From positions 1 to 10,357 of the forward strand of contig JBIKKI010000076.1 of assembly GCA_044360435.1 (NCBI GenBank): a stretch of 10,357 bases of DNA. Reading direction: 5' to 3'. A model generated the notes under the pieces. It was not told where the DNA came from and searched no databases. It saw only the letters and a list, made by a program, of their open reading frames with translations. A program made the translations under genes and the position numbers. This DNA comes from REEB481 sp044360435. GTDB taxonomy: Bacteria; Bacteroidota; Bacteroidia; NS11-12g; UBA955. Below are positions 1-6,150 of the stretch, one piece after another (the first letter of the stretch is position 1; each line of letters begins with the position of its first letter).

Positions 1-2
1 TA

Positions 3-137
3 GCGGCGTATCCTGATTTTGTAATTCCCAATGCGGCTGTTGGAGGCGGTGTTTCGACCATCGTATTCCTGAGTAGTTACGGTGGAATACGGCGTCTGAT
101 TAAGTATCGGAAACTGCCGGTGGTGCAGAGGTTGTGA
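3..137 (+). CDS. C-terminal end of an unidentified protein (5' part outside window)
   Basis: One plus-strand frame is open from the left edge to a TGA at 135-137. It encodes about 44 residues, beginning AAYPDFVIPN and ending RKLPVVQRL, with a glycine-rich stretch (VGGGVSTIVFLSSYGG) in the middle followed by a basic tail. The composition looks like a real folded C-terminus rather than random translation. The fragment is too short to assign to a family, and I do not recognise it. The next gene is on the opposite strand and convergent, with about 108 bp between the two stops. No obvious strong terminator is visible there, only a weak 5-bp hairpin (153-157 with 166-170). Confidence 0.55.
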   Translation, partial: AAYPDFVIPNAAVGGGVSTIVFLSSYGGIRRLIKYRKLPVVQRL

Positions 138-245
138 TTAGGCTTTCAACGGAAGTTTAGGGTAGAACTTCAGCAGGGTGTTTGCCGGCGGACTTACAGT
201 TCTATTCGAATCGTTTTGGCATATAGTCATTCATAATTACGCTTG

Positions 246-1076
246 TCATGGTTTTTCCAGACTACTAATTAACTTCTTTACCCCAAGCTTTGGATTTATC
301 GATAATCCGGCTTTGAGCCAGTCTAAGGCCTGCTCTTTTTGTTTCAGCTCAACGTAGATTTCTCCTATGGAGCGGTAGAATTTGGATATCGTTGAAGGCT
401 GTAGGTCGTAAACTTCAGATCGTATCTTGTCAAAGGTGTTGTTCATTTTGGCATACAGACCAGCTTTCTGGTATGCTTGTCCTAAGGTAAATAGCGTTTC
501 TATTCGTACGTAATTAAATACATCACAGTCTTGAAGGATGTAATTGATGTGGTTTTCTTCAAATTGAAAGTCGAAAAAGTTGTTTTCTATTTTCCGCAGC
601 AGATTGGCGCTGCAAAAATTCAAACCGAGATAATACGAGTTGATTTTTTCTTTACCTATTTCGTCAGGTTCCCTTGGGGTTTCAGTAGTTCGGATCTTGC
701 CGTCATATTCTATTTTTGAATAATGAATAGACTTGACAAGCAGTGAATCGGTCAAAAAAGGTATGAAGTTTTCGTCCGCATTGAAATTGTATACGGCCAG
801 TTTTTTATGGGCAGTAACGTAATCCATCTGATTGTCTATTTTTAATTTGGAAAGTACTTCTTCTATCTTCTTTATAAATGTACTTTTATCCACCTCATCT
901 TTAAAGTACATGAGGTTAATAAAATCATGGTCAATCCCCGCCACATAGTATTTGCCATGAGTGGTGACTGTAATGTCAGGTAGCTCAAAGTCAACAGTCG
1001 AATCCGTTGTTTGATCAGCTGCTCCTGCTTGTGGTTCCGACGTTTTGTTTTGGAATAGTTTTTTCAGCCAGTTCAT
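246..1076 (-). CDS. Hypothetical protein with TPR-like C-terminus
   Basis: This 276-residue protein has no signal peptide or membrane segment and is probably cytoplasmic. The N-terminus is a short basic amphipathic stretch (MNWLKKLFQNK) followed by a low-complexity linker rich in Ala, Thr, Ser and Asp (about 12-33). The middle (about 40-180) is mixed alpha/beta and not recognised. The C-terminal ~85 residues read as two helix-turn-helix TPR-like repeats: one around LFTLGQAYQKAGLYAKMNNTF, and one around YRSIGEIYVELKQKEQALDW ending near LSINP. TPRs usually mediate protein-protein contacts, so a scaffold or adaptor role is plausible, but nothing in the sequence shows a partner. It lies 172 bp downstream of the mrr-like gene on the same strand, in the same AT-rich DNA, so the two may have arrived together. 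The ATG at 1076 is the natural start because the N-terminal helix begins there. Confidence 0.8.
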   Translation of the reverse strand: MNWLKKLFQNKTSEPQAGAADQTTDSTVDFELPDITVTTHGKYYVAGIDHDFINLMYFKDEVDKSTFIKKIEEVLSKLKIDNQMDYVTAHKKLAVYNFNADENFIPFLTDSLLVKSIHYSKIEYDGKIRTTETPREPDEIGKEKINSYYLGLNFCSANLLRKIENNFFDFQFEENHINYILQDCDVFNYVRIETLFTLGQAYQKAGLYAKMNNTFDKIRSEVYDLQPSTISKFYRSIGEIYVELKQKEQALDWLKAGLSINPKLGVKKLISSLEKP

Positions 1077-1248
1077 TTTGTCTCTAGGAGTTGTTCTGGT
1101 ATTCAGGGCAGTAACGGTTAATTCGAGGTGTAAGGAGGCGTATTCATGTCAAGCGCAGAGGTTTTACTTAAAATGGACATAGTCTATGGGACACTTTCCC
1201 GAAGCGATCTTTATAAAAACCAACCACGTTCATTTCTGGTCGTCCGTT

Positions 1249-2169
1249 TCACTCTTCCCCAAAATAGTCGCTGTCGATTTTTTTGAGTTCATAAGTTTGC
1301 TGTGTTGTGCAACCAAGATTGTAGTCAATCATCAGTTGAGCCAAATGTTCTCCGTCTATAAGGACGATTTTTGTTTCGTTTCGTGGGGTATATTCCAATG
1401 CTTCTTTGGTGAAATTAGATGTCGTTATGAAAATACCCTTTTTAGCACCTTGTCCGGCAAGTGCGCCAACGAATTTTTGGAGTTCTGGTCGGCCAACAAT
1501 GTTTCCCGGTTTCCAACGCTTGGCTTGGATGTAAATGATGTCCAGCCCAAGTTTGTCTTCCTTGATGGTGCCATCTATGCCTTCGTCACCGCTTTTCCCC
1601 ATTGCCTTCCCTGCGTCTTTAATCGAGCCACCATATCCCATTTTTACCAAGAGTTCAACTACAAGGCGCTCGAAAAAAGCTGGGGAGAGGTCAACAACTT
1701 TGTTCAGCAGTTCAGAGGCCAATGATTTTCTGATGCGCTGGTAAGCCTTGTCCAAAAGTTCTTCAGGCGTTTGTTCGATGCCCTCAATAACCGTTGATTC
1801 GTCTTCTTCTGTTTCGTTGTTGTTCCTCGACGCGTTCTGAAATTCTAAAAATGCAGGAAACTGTCTGAGGTATTTTGCATCAACCCGGTCAGGATTCTTC
1901 GCTAAAGTTTGTCTGCCAAGCTCAGTGATTACAAACGTTGCACGTTTTGGGGCGTCGAGTAGTCCCGCTTTTTTAAGATAAGTCTTTGCCCAACCCACCC
2001 TGTTGTCAAAAATGGCCTGGTTTCCACTTGCTAAGAGTTCCTTTCTTTCTTCGTCTGTTACTTGAAATTCAATGGCCAAACTTTCAATCATGTCTCGGTA
2101 TTTGTGTTCTTGTCCGTCCGAAACAAGCTTGAGTATGGGAAGCATTAAGGATTGGTAGTCTGGGATCAT
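1249..2169 (-). CDS. mrr: Mrr-family restriction endonuclease (type IV-like)
   Basis: This 306-residue protein is close to the length of E. coli Mrr. Residues about 1-92 form an Mrr N-terminal winged-helix domain (IPDYQSLMLPILKLVSDG near the start, then GWAKTYLKKAGLLDAPKRATFVITELGR). An acidic, Asn/Glu-rich linker follows at about 112-140. Residues about 155-285 are the Mrr catalytic domain of the PD-(D/E)xK fold. It contains FERLVVELLVKMGYGG (Glu167), GDEGIDGTIKED (Asp199) and IYIQAKRW (Gln215-Ala216-Lys217), the three positions that normally build the metal site. The family cleaves modified, usually methylated, foreign DNA. No methyltransferase or specificity subunit lies nearby, which suits a modification-dependent type IV enzyme. 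All catalytic residues are present, so it is probably functional. The precise modification recognised cannot be read from sequence. Upstream is gene-free, repeat-bearing DNA. Confidence 0.93.
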   Translation of the reverse strand: MIPDYQSLMLPILKLVSDGQEHKYRDMIESLAIEFQVTDEERKELLASGNQAIFDNRVGWAKTYLKKAGLLDAPKRATFVITELGRQTLAKNPDRVDAKYLRQFPAFLEFQNASRNNNETEEDESTVIEGIEQTPEELLDKAYQRIRKSLASELLNKVVDLSPAFFERLVVELLVKMGYGGSIKDAGKAMGKSGDEGIDGTIKEDKLGLDIIYIQAKRWKPGNIVGRPELQKFVGALAGQGAKKGIFITTSNFTKEALEYTPRNETKIVLIDGEHLAQLMIDYNLGCTTQQTYELKKIDSDYFGEE

Positions 2170-2227
2170 GTTTTATTTCGTTTTCTGTGCTTTTTTCTGT
2201 CTGGTTTTTGTTTTTAAGGCTACTGGC

Positions 2228-2311
2228 TAACATCACCTTTTGTACCGTTTTTGTTCCTCCCGCTGCGTGTAACATTACCTTTTGTCCTGTTGCTGTGCTG
2301 CCGGCTACCTT
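2228..2311. repeat. Imperfect 42-bp tandem direct repeat, two units
   Basis: Two adjacent 42-bp units (2228-2269 and 2270-2311) begin TAACATCACCTTTTGT and TAACATTACCTTTTGT and then diverge, for roughly 70 percent identity. Read on the minus strand, the period is 14 codons and gives a repeated QKVML, which is why a 140-residue frame stays open there. There is no other support for that frame being a gene, so I treat this as a minisatellite-like repeat just upstream of the mrr start. Confidence 0.6.
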
Positions 2312-2386
2312 TAGAAGATTACGATGTCTTTCTTCCAGAAAAAAGTTCAAAAATGGTTCAAACAGCGGATTTAAACCTTGCATTGA

Positions 2387-2417
2387 TTTCGCCTTTTTGA
2401 TAGAAAGGGAGGCGAAA
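2387..2417. repeat. Palindrome, 8-bp stem
   Basis: TTTCGCCT (2387-2394) pairs perfectly with AGGCGAAA (2410-2417) across a 15-nt spacer, and a secondary CTTT/AAAG pairing lies inside it. There is no T-run on either side that would make it a classical intrinsic terminator. Role unknown. Confidence 0.4.
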
Positions 2418-2607
2418 CGACTCCGCTGAAAATTGGAATGTAGGTTAAAGTGCAACATGGAGGGAAGACAAATGTATGGGCTTCTATTTAAATAAGTCAA
2501 ATGCATCCTGCATGCCCGTTTTTTGGCTTAAGTATTGTTCCGCGCTAATGAATTGATAATGAATGAGTTAAGAAGTGTTTTAATTGTTTATTAATTTTTG
2601 GAGGGCG

Positions 2608-2787
2608 TACCTCGACAAACTCGGTATGACAGGTGTGATGGATGTCCTTCGGCTCCTACAAGTAGTAGCAGGCAAGCTCCAACACAATTCATTGCTGCCG
2701 CAATTCGGTGGGGGCAGGTAGGTTGTGGTTCGAGAGCCTCCCCTACCAACCTGCTCCGCAGTTCGATAGGGGCAAGCACCATGACAA
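2608..2787. repeat. Cluster of small palindromic (REP-like) repeats, copy 1
   Basis: Several overlapping palindromes are visible. TACC (2608-2611) pairs with GGTA (2623-2626) around the 11-nt loop TCGACAAACTC, followed by TGACA. A 15-bp stem with three mismatches joins 2714-2728 to 2740-2754 (GCAGGT... / ...ACCTGC). CCGCA-TTCG-GGGGCA occurs as an imperfect direct repeat at 2698 and 2756. The cluster ends in CACCATGACAA (2777-2787), the same 11-mer that ends the second cluster at 6065-6075. The loop sequence recurs at 3168-3178 and, on the opposite strand, at 5975-5985. These look like members of a dispersed palindromic repeat family. Confidence 0.6.
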
Positions 2788-2851
2788 GTGTCTTGAAATT
2801 TAAAGTTTGGTTTAGCAATCGAGTGAATAGACATGATCATTCCATAGCAAA

Positions 2852-3026
2852 AGGACCGGCCTATAAGGCTGGAAGGTTGGGAGTGCAGCAAGAAGGCGCT
2901 AAATGTAGAGGAAGCTCCGAGCCTGTGAGGAGATCGCCGATAACATTCGACTGCTTGCAAGCGTATGACCTTCCAGACTTATCAGCCTTGATTTTTTGCT
3001 TACTTTTTCATCAAGGAAAAAGTAAG
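2852..3026 (+). ncRNA. Structured RNA-like element, copy A (unassigned family)
   Basis: The element starts with AGGACCGGCC (2852-2861). P1 pairs 2858-2877 with 2968-2987, 17 of 20 positions complementary. After a ~10-nt internal loop, P2 pairs 2888-2898 with 2948-2958, 9 of 11. A 3-nt bulge is followed by P3 (AATG 2902-2905 with CATT 2944-2947), and the core contains P4 (CTCC 2915-2918 with GGAG 2929-2932). A tail (2982-3021) follows in which CCTTGAT (2986-2992) pairs with ATCAAGG (3010-3016), while the interleaved CTTACTTTTTC (2999-3009) pairs perfectly with GAAAAAGTAAG (3016-3026), a possible pseudoknot or switch. Copy B (6151-6320) keeps core and tail but rewrites P1 and P2 with compensating changes. 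The unpaired positions in the stems are mainly G.A/A.G on the plus strand, which mildly favours transcription from plus. It lies about 270 bp before crcB but does not match the fluoride riboswitch, and copy B has no such gene. I see no clear promoter. Confidence 0.65.
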
Positions 3027-3085
3027 GAGAGAAGGAGGTTGTAGTAACTGTTCAGTATTGGATATATTGGACTTATTCAGTAACG

Positions 3086-3157
3086 AAGTGGTTTTTGTTG
3101 CTGCGCGGTTCCGTTTAAGAAAGATTCTTGGTTTACTTTGATTATTGAAAACCACTT
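3086..3157. repeat. 10-bp inverted repeat upstream of crcB
   Basis: AAGTGGTTTT (3086-3095) and AAAACCACTT (3148-3157) are perfect inverted copies around 52 nt. This could be a loop-out structure or the ends of a very small element. The intervening sequence does not resemble a tRNA or any gene. Confidence 0.35.
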
Positions 3158-3163
3158 TGTCCG

Positions 3164-3228
3164 TCCTTCGACAAGCTCAGGATGACAAAGGGTTCGTTGT
3201 TCTCCCGCTGCGCTATATTGGCTTGCAG
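3164..3228. repeat. Two adjacent REP-like hairpins upstream of crcB
   Basis: TCCT (3164-3167) pairs with AGGA (3179-3182) around TCGACAAGCTC, followed by TGACA. This is the same 4-bp stem, 11-nt loop and flank design as 2608-2631, but with a different, self-complementary stem. Just downstream, CTGC (3208-3211) pairs with GCAG (3225-3228). The 16-mer beginning GTTCTCCCGC at 3199-3214 recurs at 6000-6015, inside the second palindrome cluster. Confidence 0.5.
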
Positions 3229-3282
3229 GGTGACAGATTTATAACTTCCATAATTCTTTCAAAAACCAATCCCCTTCTCGGG

Positions 3283-3290
3283 TATTTTTG
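3283..3290 (+). promoter_or_regulatory. Bacteroidota -7 promoter element of crcB
   Basis: TATTTTTG matches the Bacteroidota -7 consensus TAnnTTTG. It sits 4 nt (CCCT) before the crcB ATG, so the transcript would begin at or almost at the start codon. The same element-CCCC-ATG layout occurs before the genes at 5769 and, with one mismatch, at 9664. A -33 TTG element is not obvious. Confidence 0.6.
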
Positions 3291-3294
3291 CCCT

Positions 3295-3654
3295 ATGAAC
3301 TGGTTCTGGGTGGCCATCGGCGGAGCAGTGGGCAGCGTATTACGCTTCCTCATGGCCAGGCTGCTGCCTGTCGCCGGTTCCGGTTTCCCCACAGCTACGC
3401 TCTTGGTGAACCTCAGCGGCTGTCTGCTCATCGGCATGCTGGCCGTGGTATTGCCCCAGGGCTGGCCGCGCCTGCTGCTCGTCACCGGCGTGCTCGGCGG
3501 CTTCACCACCTACTCGGGTTTCGGACTGGAAACGCAACAACTGCTCGCCCAGGGCCGAACTTCTACCGCATTTCTGTACCTTGGTGCCACCTGGATTGGT
3601 GGACTGATTTGTACCGCCGCCGGCTGGAAAGCGGCACAATTTATGAACGCATGA
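3295..3654 (+). CDS. crcB: Fluoride efflux channel CrcB/FluC
   Basis: This 119-residue protein has four hydrophobic segments (about 3-22, 32-52, 58-80, 92-114), the normal size and topology for the dual-topology dimeric Fluc channel that exports fluoride across the inner membrane. Family motifs are intact: GGAVGSVLRF near the N-terminus (Gly10, Arg17), the TLLVNLSG segment with Asn39, and GVLGGFTTYSGF at 65-76, whose aromatic and hydroxyl residues line the fluoride pathway. The frame is open further upstream, but the ATG at 3295 gives the family's normal N-terminus and follows a -7 promoter element directly. The stop overlaps the ATG of the next gene (ATGA), implying translational coupling. 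No fluoride riboswitch is visible upstream. Confidence 0.93.
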   Translation: MNWFWVAIGGAVGSVLRFLMARLLPVAGSGFPTATLLVNLSGCLLIGMLAVVLPQGWPRLLLVTGVLGGFTTYSGFGLETQQLLAQGRTSTAFLYLGATWIGGLICTAAGWKAAQFMNA

Positions 3655-4925
3655 AGACCATGAAATTCCGTGGCTTATTCCTGTTTTTGCTGATGTTGGC
3701 AGGCGCAACACGCAGCTTCGCCGCGCAGATCCTCGTGCCCATGGACGAATCCCAGAAGGCCCACCTCAAAGCCTACGGGCTCACGTATTGGGTGCTGGCC
3801 AAAGGCGGTGAAGCGCAGTGGCTCCTGAATTATCGCGGGGGCAGCTTCATGTTTCCCCACAGCACCGATGCCGAAAACGAATGCAAAATCCGCGGTGTGG
3901 GCTATGAGGTCATCACCGAAGCCAATGCCAACGCCGTGCTGGCCACCATCTCCAATCCCGACGTGAACATGGAGGCGGTGAAGCTGCTCAAGGTGCCGCG
4001 CATCGCGGTGTATTCGCCCAAATCGAAGCAGCCCTGGGACGATGCCGTGACGCTGGTGCTCACCCATGCCGAAATCCCGTACGATGTGGTGTTCGACGAC
4101 GAAGTGCTGCAGGGCAAGCTCCTCCAATACGACTGGCTGCACCTGCACCACGAAGACTTCACCGGACAATACGGCAAGTTCTGGGCGGGCTTCTCTCAGG
4201 CGGGCTGGTACCGCGAACAGGTGGCCGAGGCAGAAGCCATCGCTGCACGCAACGGATATGCCACCGTGCAGCAACTGAAAGGCGCCGTGGCCCGCATGAT
4301 CCGCGATTTCACCATGGGCGGGGGCTTCCTCTTCGCCATGTGCAGCGCCACCGATACCTACGACATCGCGCTGGCCGCCGAAGGCGTGGACATCTGTCAG
4401 GATATGTTCGACGGAAGTCCGGCGGACCCGGCAGCCCAGCAAAAGCTCGACTTCGCCAAGTGTTTTGCCTTCCAGAATTTTCAGATTGAAATGAATCCCT
4501 ACGTGTATGAGCACAGCAGCATTGATGTGAATCCGCTCACACGGCGCATCAGCGAAGACCAGGATCTGTTCACGCTGTTCGACTATTCCGCCAAGTGGGA
4601 TGTTGTTCCCGCCATGCTCTGCCAGAACCATACGCGCACCATCAAGGGCTTCATGGGACAAACCACGGCCTTTAACAAGCAATACGTGAAGAGCAATGTG
4701 ACCATCATGGGCGAAAATGCGTCGCTCGGCGAGGCGCGTTACATCCACGGTGAATACGGAAAAGGCACCTGGACCTTTTACGGCGGCCACGACCCGGAAG
4801 ACTACCAACACCACGTGGGCGAGCCGCCTACCGATCTGGCCTTGCATCCCAGCTCTCCCGGCTACCGACTCATCCTCAACAACATCCTCTTTCCTTCCGC
4901 CAAAAAGAAAAAACTCAAAACCTGA
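3651..4925 (+). CDS. Secreted Bacteroidota protein commonly labelled 'asparagine synthetase B'
   Basis: This 424-residue protein starts at the ATG overlapping the crcB stop; Met4 (3660) is an alternative. Residues 1-25 form a signal peptide (KFRGLFLFLLMLAGATRSFAA, cleavage probably after Ala25), so the mature protein is exported. I recognise the sequence as the conserved Bacteroidota family usually annotated asparagine synthetase B. The label is doubtful. Real AsnB begins with catalytic Cys2 of an N-terminal glutaminase domain and has an SGGxDS ATP-pyrophosphatase loop; neither is present, and AsnB is cytoplasmic. Visible landmarks are WLLNYRGGSF (57-66), WDDAVTLVLTHAEIPYDVV (129-147), DWLHLHHEDFTGQYGKF (161-177), GGGFLFAMCSATDTYDIALA (223-242, with Cys231 after a glycine turn, reminiscent of a class I amidotransferase or ThuA-like elbow) and FYGGHDPEDYQHHVG near the C-terminus. 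The true substrate is unknown. Confidence 0.88.
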   Translation: MKTMKFRGLFLFLLMLAGATRSFAAQILVPMDESQKAHLKAYGLTYWVLAKGGEAQWLLNYRGGSFMFPHSTDAENECKIRGVGYEVITEANANAVLATISNPDVNMEAVKLLKVPRIAVYSPKSKQPWDDAVTLVLTHAEIPYDVVFDDEVLQGKLLQYDWLHLHHEDFTGQYGKFWAGFSQAGWYREQVAEAEAIAARNGYATVQQLKGAVARMIRDFTMGGGFLFAMCSATDTYDIALAAEGVDICQDMFDGSPADPAAQQKLDFAKCFAFQNFQIEMNPYVYEHSSIDVNPLTRRISEDQDLFTLFDYSAKWDVVPAMLCQNHTRTIKGFMGQTTAFNKQYVKSNVTIMGENASLGEARYIHGEYGKGTWTFYGGHDPEDYQHHVGEPPTDLALHPSSPGYRLILNNILFPSAKKKKLKT

Positions 4926-4952
4926 GGAACCGCGCCTCAGTCTTCTATCCGC

Positions 4953-5759
4953 ATGTACATCCAGGAAATCAGCAGCCTTCAAAATCCGCGCATCAAGGAG
5001 TTGGTGCATCTTCTGGAGAAGTCGCGGGAGCGGCGCCGGCAGGGTTTGATGGTGGTGGAAGGCTTGCGGGAAATCACCTTGGCTTTGCAGTCTGGTGTGC
5101 AGCCGCAGGCGCTTTTTTTCTGTGGAAGAAGGACTGCGCATGAACACCTGCAACCCTTGCTCACCCAAGGCGGCAACATGCCCTTGTTCGACCTGCGGGA
5201 AGAAGTATTTGCGAAAATCGCCTACCGCGACGGTGTGGCCAATGCGGTGCTGCTGGGCAAATCGCCGGAAACCACGCTGGAGCATTTCCGTCCGCGGAAT
5301 GGCCGGATCATCCTGATTGAAGGCGTGGAGAAGCCCGGCAACCTCGGGGCGGTATTCCGATCGGCAGATGCATCCGGCTGTGGGGGCATTGTGGTATGTG
5401 ATCCGGCGGCAGATTTATTTCATCCCAACGTGTTGCGCAGCTCCCTGGGTTGTGTGTTTGCCGTGCCTGCGGCTGTGTGCACCGCTGAGGAATTGTTGCC
5501 CTGGCTGCAGGCGGAACAGTACCGCCTCATCACCACGTATATGGACAGCCCGGGCGGCTGGACCGACCTGGATCTGCGCGGCAAAACCGCAGTGGCCCTC
5601 GGCACCGAAGCCGTCGGACTAAGCGAGGTATGGAGGGATGTGGCAGCAGCGAACCTCCGCATTCCCATGAAAGGCCTGATTGATTCTTTAAATGTGAGCA
5701 ATGCCGCTGCGGTCATCATGTACGAACTGCAGCGCCAACAGGATGCTTCCGGCGCTTAA
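4953..5759 (+). CDS. SpoU/TrmH-family RNA 2'-O-ribose methyltransferase
   Basis: This 268-residue enzyme is typical of the rRNA/tRNA 2'-O-methyltransferase family, which uses S-adenosylmethionine and a trefoil-knot (SPOUT) fold. Residues about 1-100 are the substrate-binding domain (SLQNPRIKELVHLLEKSRERRRQGLMVVEGLRE, then the AYRDGVANAV region). Residues about 117-262 are the catalytic domain. Motif 1 is IEGVEKPGNLGAVFRSAD (Asn130, Arg136), motif 2 is VALGTEAVGLS (214-224) and motif 3 is IPMKGLIDSLNVSNAAAV (237-254). All key residues are present. The modified nucleotide cannot be deduced. The ATG at 4953, 27 nt after the upstream stop, gives the family-normal N-terminus, so it probably shares a transcript with the two genes before it. 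Whether it targets 23S rRNA (like RlmB) or tRNA is open. Confidence 0.92.
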   Translation: MYIQEISSLQNPRIKELVHLLEKSRERRRQGLMVVEGLREITLALQSGVQPQALFFCGRRTAHEHLQPLLTQGGNMPLFDLREEVFAKIAYRDGVANAVLLGKSPETTLEHFRPRNGRIILIEGVEKPGNLGAVFRSADASGCGGIVVCDPAADLFHPNVLRSSLGCVFAVPAAVCTAEELLPWLQAEQYRLITTYMDSPGGWTDLDLRGKTAVALGTEAVGLSEVWRDVAAANLRIPMKGLIDSLNVSNAAAVIMYELQRQQDASGA

Positions 5760-5764
5760 CTTTG
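5757..5764 (+). promoter_or_regulatory. Bacteroidota -7 promoter element of the small membrane protein
   Basis: TAACTTTG fits TAnnTTTG exactly. It begins on the stop codon of the methyltransferase gene and is followed by CCCC and the ATG at 5769. The 4-nt spacing equals that at crcB, suggesting a leaderless or nearly leaderless transcript for the small gene, independent of the upstream operon. Confidence 0.55.
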
Positions 5765-5768
5765 CCCC

Positions 5769-5915
5769 ATGCAACCGGATACCAGCAATTTCAAGATCCT
5801 GCTCATCATCAGCGAGTTTCTCGTCACCGGAGTGGTGTTTGCCGGCGTGTACCTGATTTTCCGGAATTTTAAAAAGAAAGAACAGGAGCAGCGGGAACGG
5901 GATAAGGGGTTGTAA
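5769..5915 (+). CDS. Small single-pass membrane protein, 48 residues
   Basis: The frame ATG 5769 to TAA 5913-5915 encodes 48 residues. A short polar N-terminus (MQPDTSNFK) is followed by one hydrophobic segment at about 10-32 (ILLIISEFLVTGVVFAGVYLIF) and a strongly charged tail (RNFKKKEQEQRERDKGL). The positive residues just after the membrane span predict N-out, C-in topology. It resembles the small one-TM proteins common in Bacteroidota, but I cannot assign a function. Three things support it as a real gene: a precise -7 element with the spacing used at crcB, only 9 nt between the upstream stop and its ATG, and a clean TM-plus-charged-tail design. Beyond its stop, palindromic repeats begin at once. 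Confidence 0.7.
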   Translation: MQPDTSNFKILLIISEFLVTGVVFAGVYLIFRNFKKKEQEQRERDKGL

Positions 5916-5920
5916 GCGCT

Positions 5921-6075
5921 GTCATGGTGAGCCCGAAATTCCTGTCATGGTGAGCTTGTAATTCCTGTCATGGTGAGCTTGCCGAACCATGTTGGTGTGG
6001 TTCTCCCGCTGCGCTTTCGGAACTTGCAGCCCGCATCGCTGCGCTTCACTGGCTTGCGGGGGCTCACCATGACAA
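5921..6075. repeat. Cluster of palindromic repeats, copy 2, with 23-bp tandem units
   Basis: Two 23-bp units (5921-5943 and 5944-5966), both starting GTCATGGTGAGC and ending AATTCCT, are followed by a third start at 5967. In the third, CATGGT (5969-5974) pairs with ACCATG (5986-5991) around GAGCTTGCCGA, the reverse complement of the loop seen at 2612-2622 and 3168-3178. CTGC/GCAG (6009-6012, 6026-6029) and CCCGC/GCGGG (6030-6034, 6056-6060) make two more hairpins. The 12-mer GTCATGGTGAGC at 5967-5978 returns inverted at 6062-6073, enclosing the set. The end CACCATGACAA (6065-6075) equals that of the first cluster. No gene is visible. Confidence 0.65.
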
Positions 6076-6086
6076 ATATTCGATGA

Positions 6087-6129
6087 CCAGATTTCGGGTA
6101 GTAGACTCCTAAGGAGGATTGAAATCAGG
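6087..6129. repeat. Nested hairpin just upstream of structured element copy B
   Basis: CCAGATTTC (6087-6095) pairs with GAAATCAGG (6121-6129) with one mismatch, and CTCC/GGAG (6106-6109, 6113-6116) forms an inner stem with the 3-nt loop TAA. Copy A has no equivalent at this position, so this may be an independent hairpin rather than part of the conserved element. Confidence 0.4.
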
Positions 6130-6150
6130 AAATACTTAAACCAGAGTAAG

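Larger units (their letters stand above)
2170..3282. other. Long gene-free, repeat-rich intergenic region
   Basis: About 1.1 kb between the mrr start and the crcB promoter contains no convincing gene. Short open frames on both strands (for example 2084-2506 minus, 2580-2960 minus, 2598-3044 plus) translate repeats and palindromes and have no recognisable domain. From left to right it holds a 42-bp imperfect tandem repeat (2228-2311), an 8-bp-stem palindrome (2387-2417), a palindrome cluster (2608-2787), structured element copy A (2852-3026), an inverted repeat (3086-3157) and another small hairpin pair (3164-3228). I see nothing distinctive in 2420-2600. Confidence 0.7.

Noticed and set aside
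2852..3026. Fluoride riboswitch controlling crcB
   Set aside because: The conserved core does not match the fluoride riboswitch as I know it, the element ends ~270 bp before crcB with a separate promoter in between, and the second copy is not upstream of crcB.
2084..3044. Short open frames in the intergenic region (2084-2506 minus, 2580-2960 minus, 2598-3044 plus)
   Set aside because: They translate tandem repeats, palindromes and the structured element itself. The plus-strand one ends inside the repeated tail, and none has a recognisable domain.
3145..3294. Upstream in-frame extension of crcB to 3145
   Set aside because: The extra 50 residues translate a REP-like hairpin and the -7 promoter element, and they precede the family's normal N-terminus at 3295.
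3151..3654. Minus-strand frames over crcB (3213-3509, 3340-3711)
   Set aside because: They are antisense to crcB, which has intact Fluc motifs, and show no domain or start signal of their own.
3675..5285. 536-codon open frame on the minus strand
   Set aside because: It lies antisense to two well-supported genes (the AsnB-like protein and the RNA methyltransferase). Its translation is His/Gly/Val/Arg-rich with no recognisable domain, a common mirror effect of GC-rich codon usage.
5921..5991. CRISPR array
   Set aside because: Repeats of 23 bp are directly adjacent with no unique spacers, and there are no cas genes in the window.
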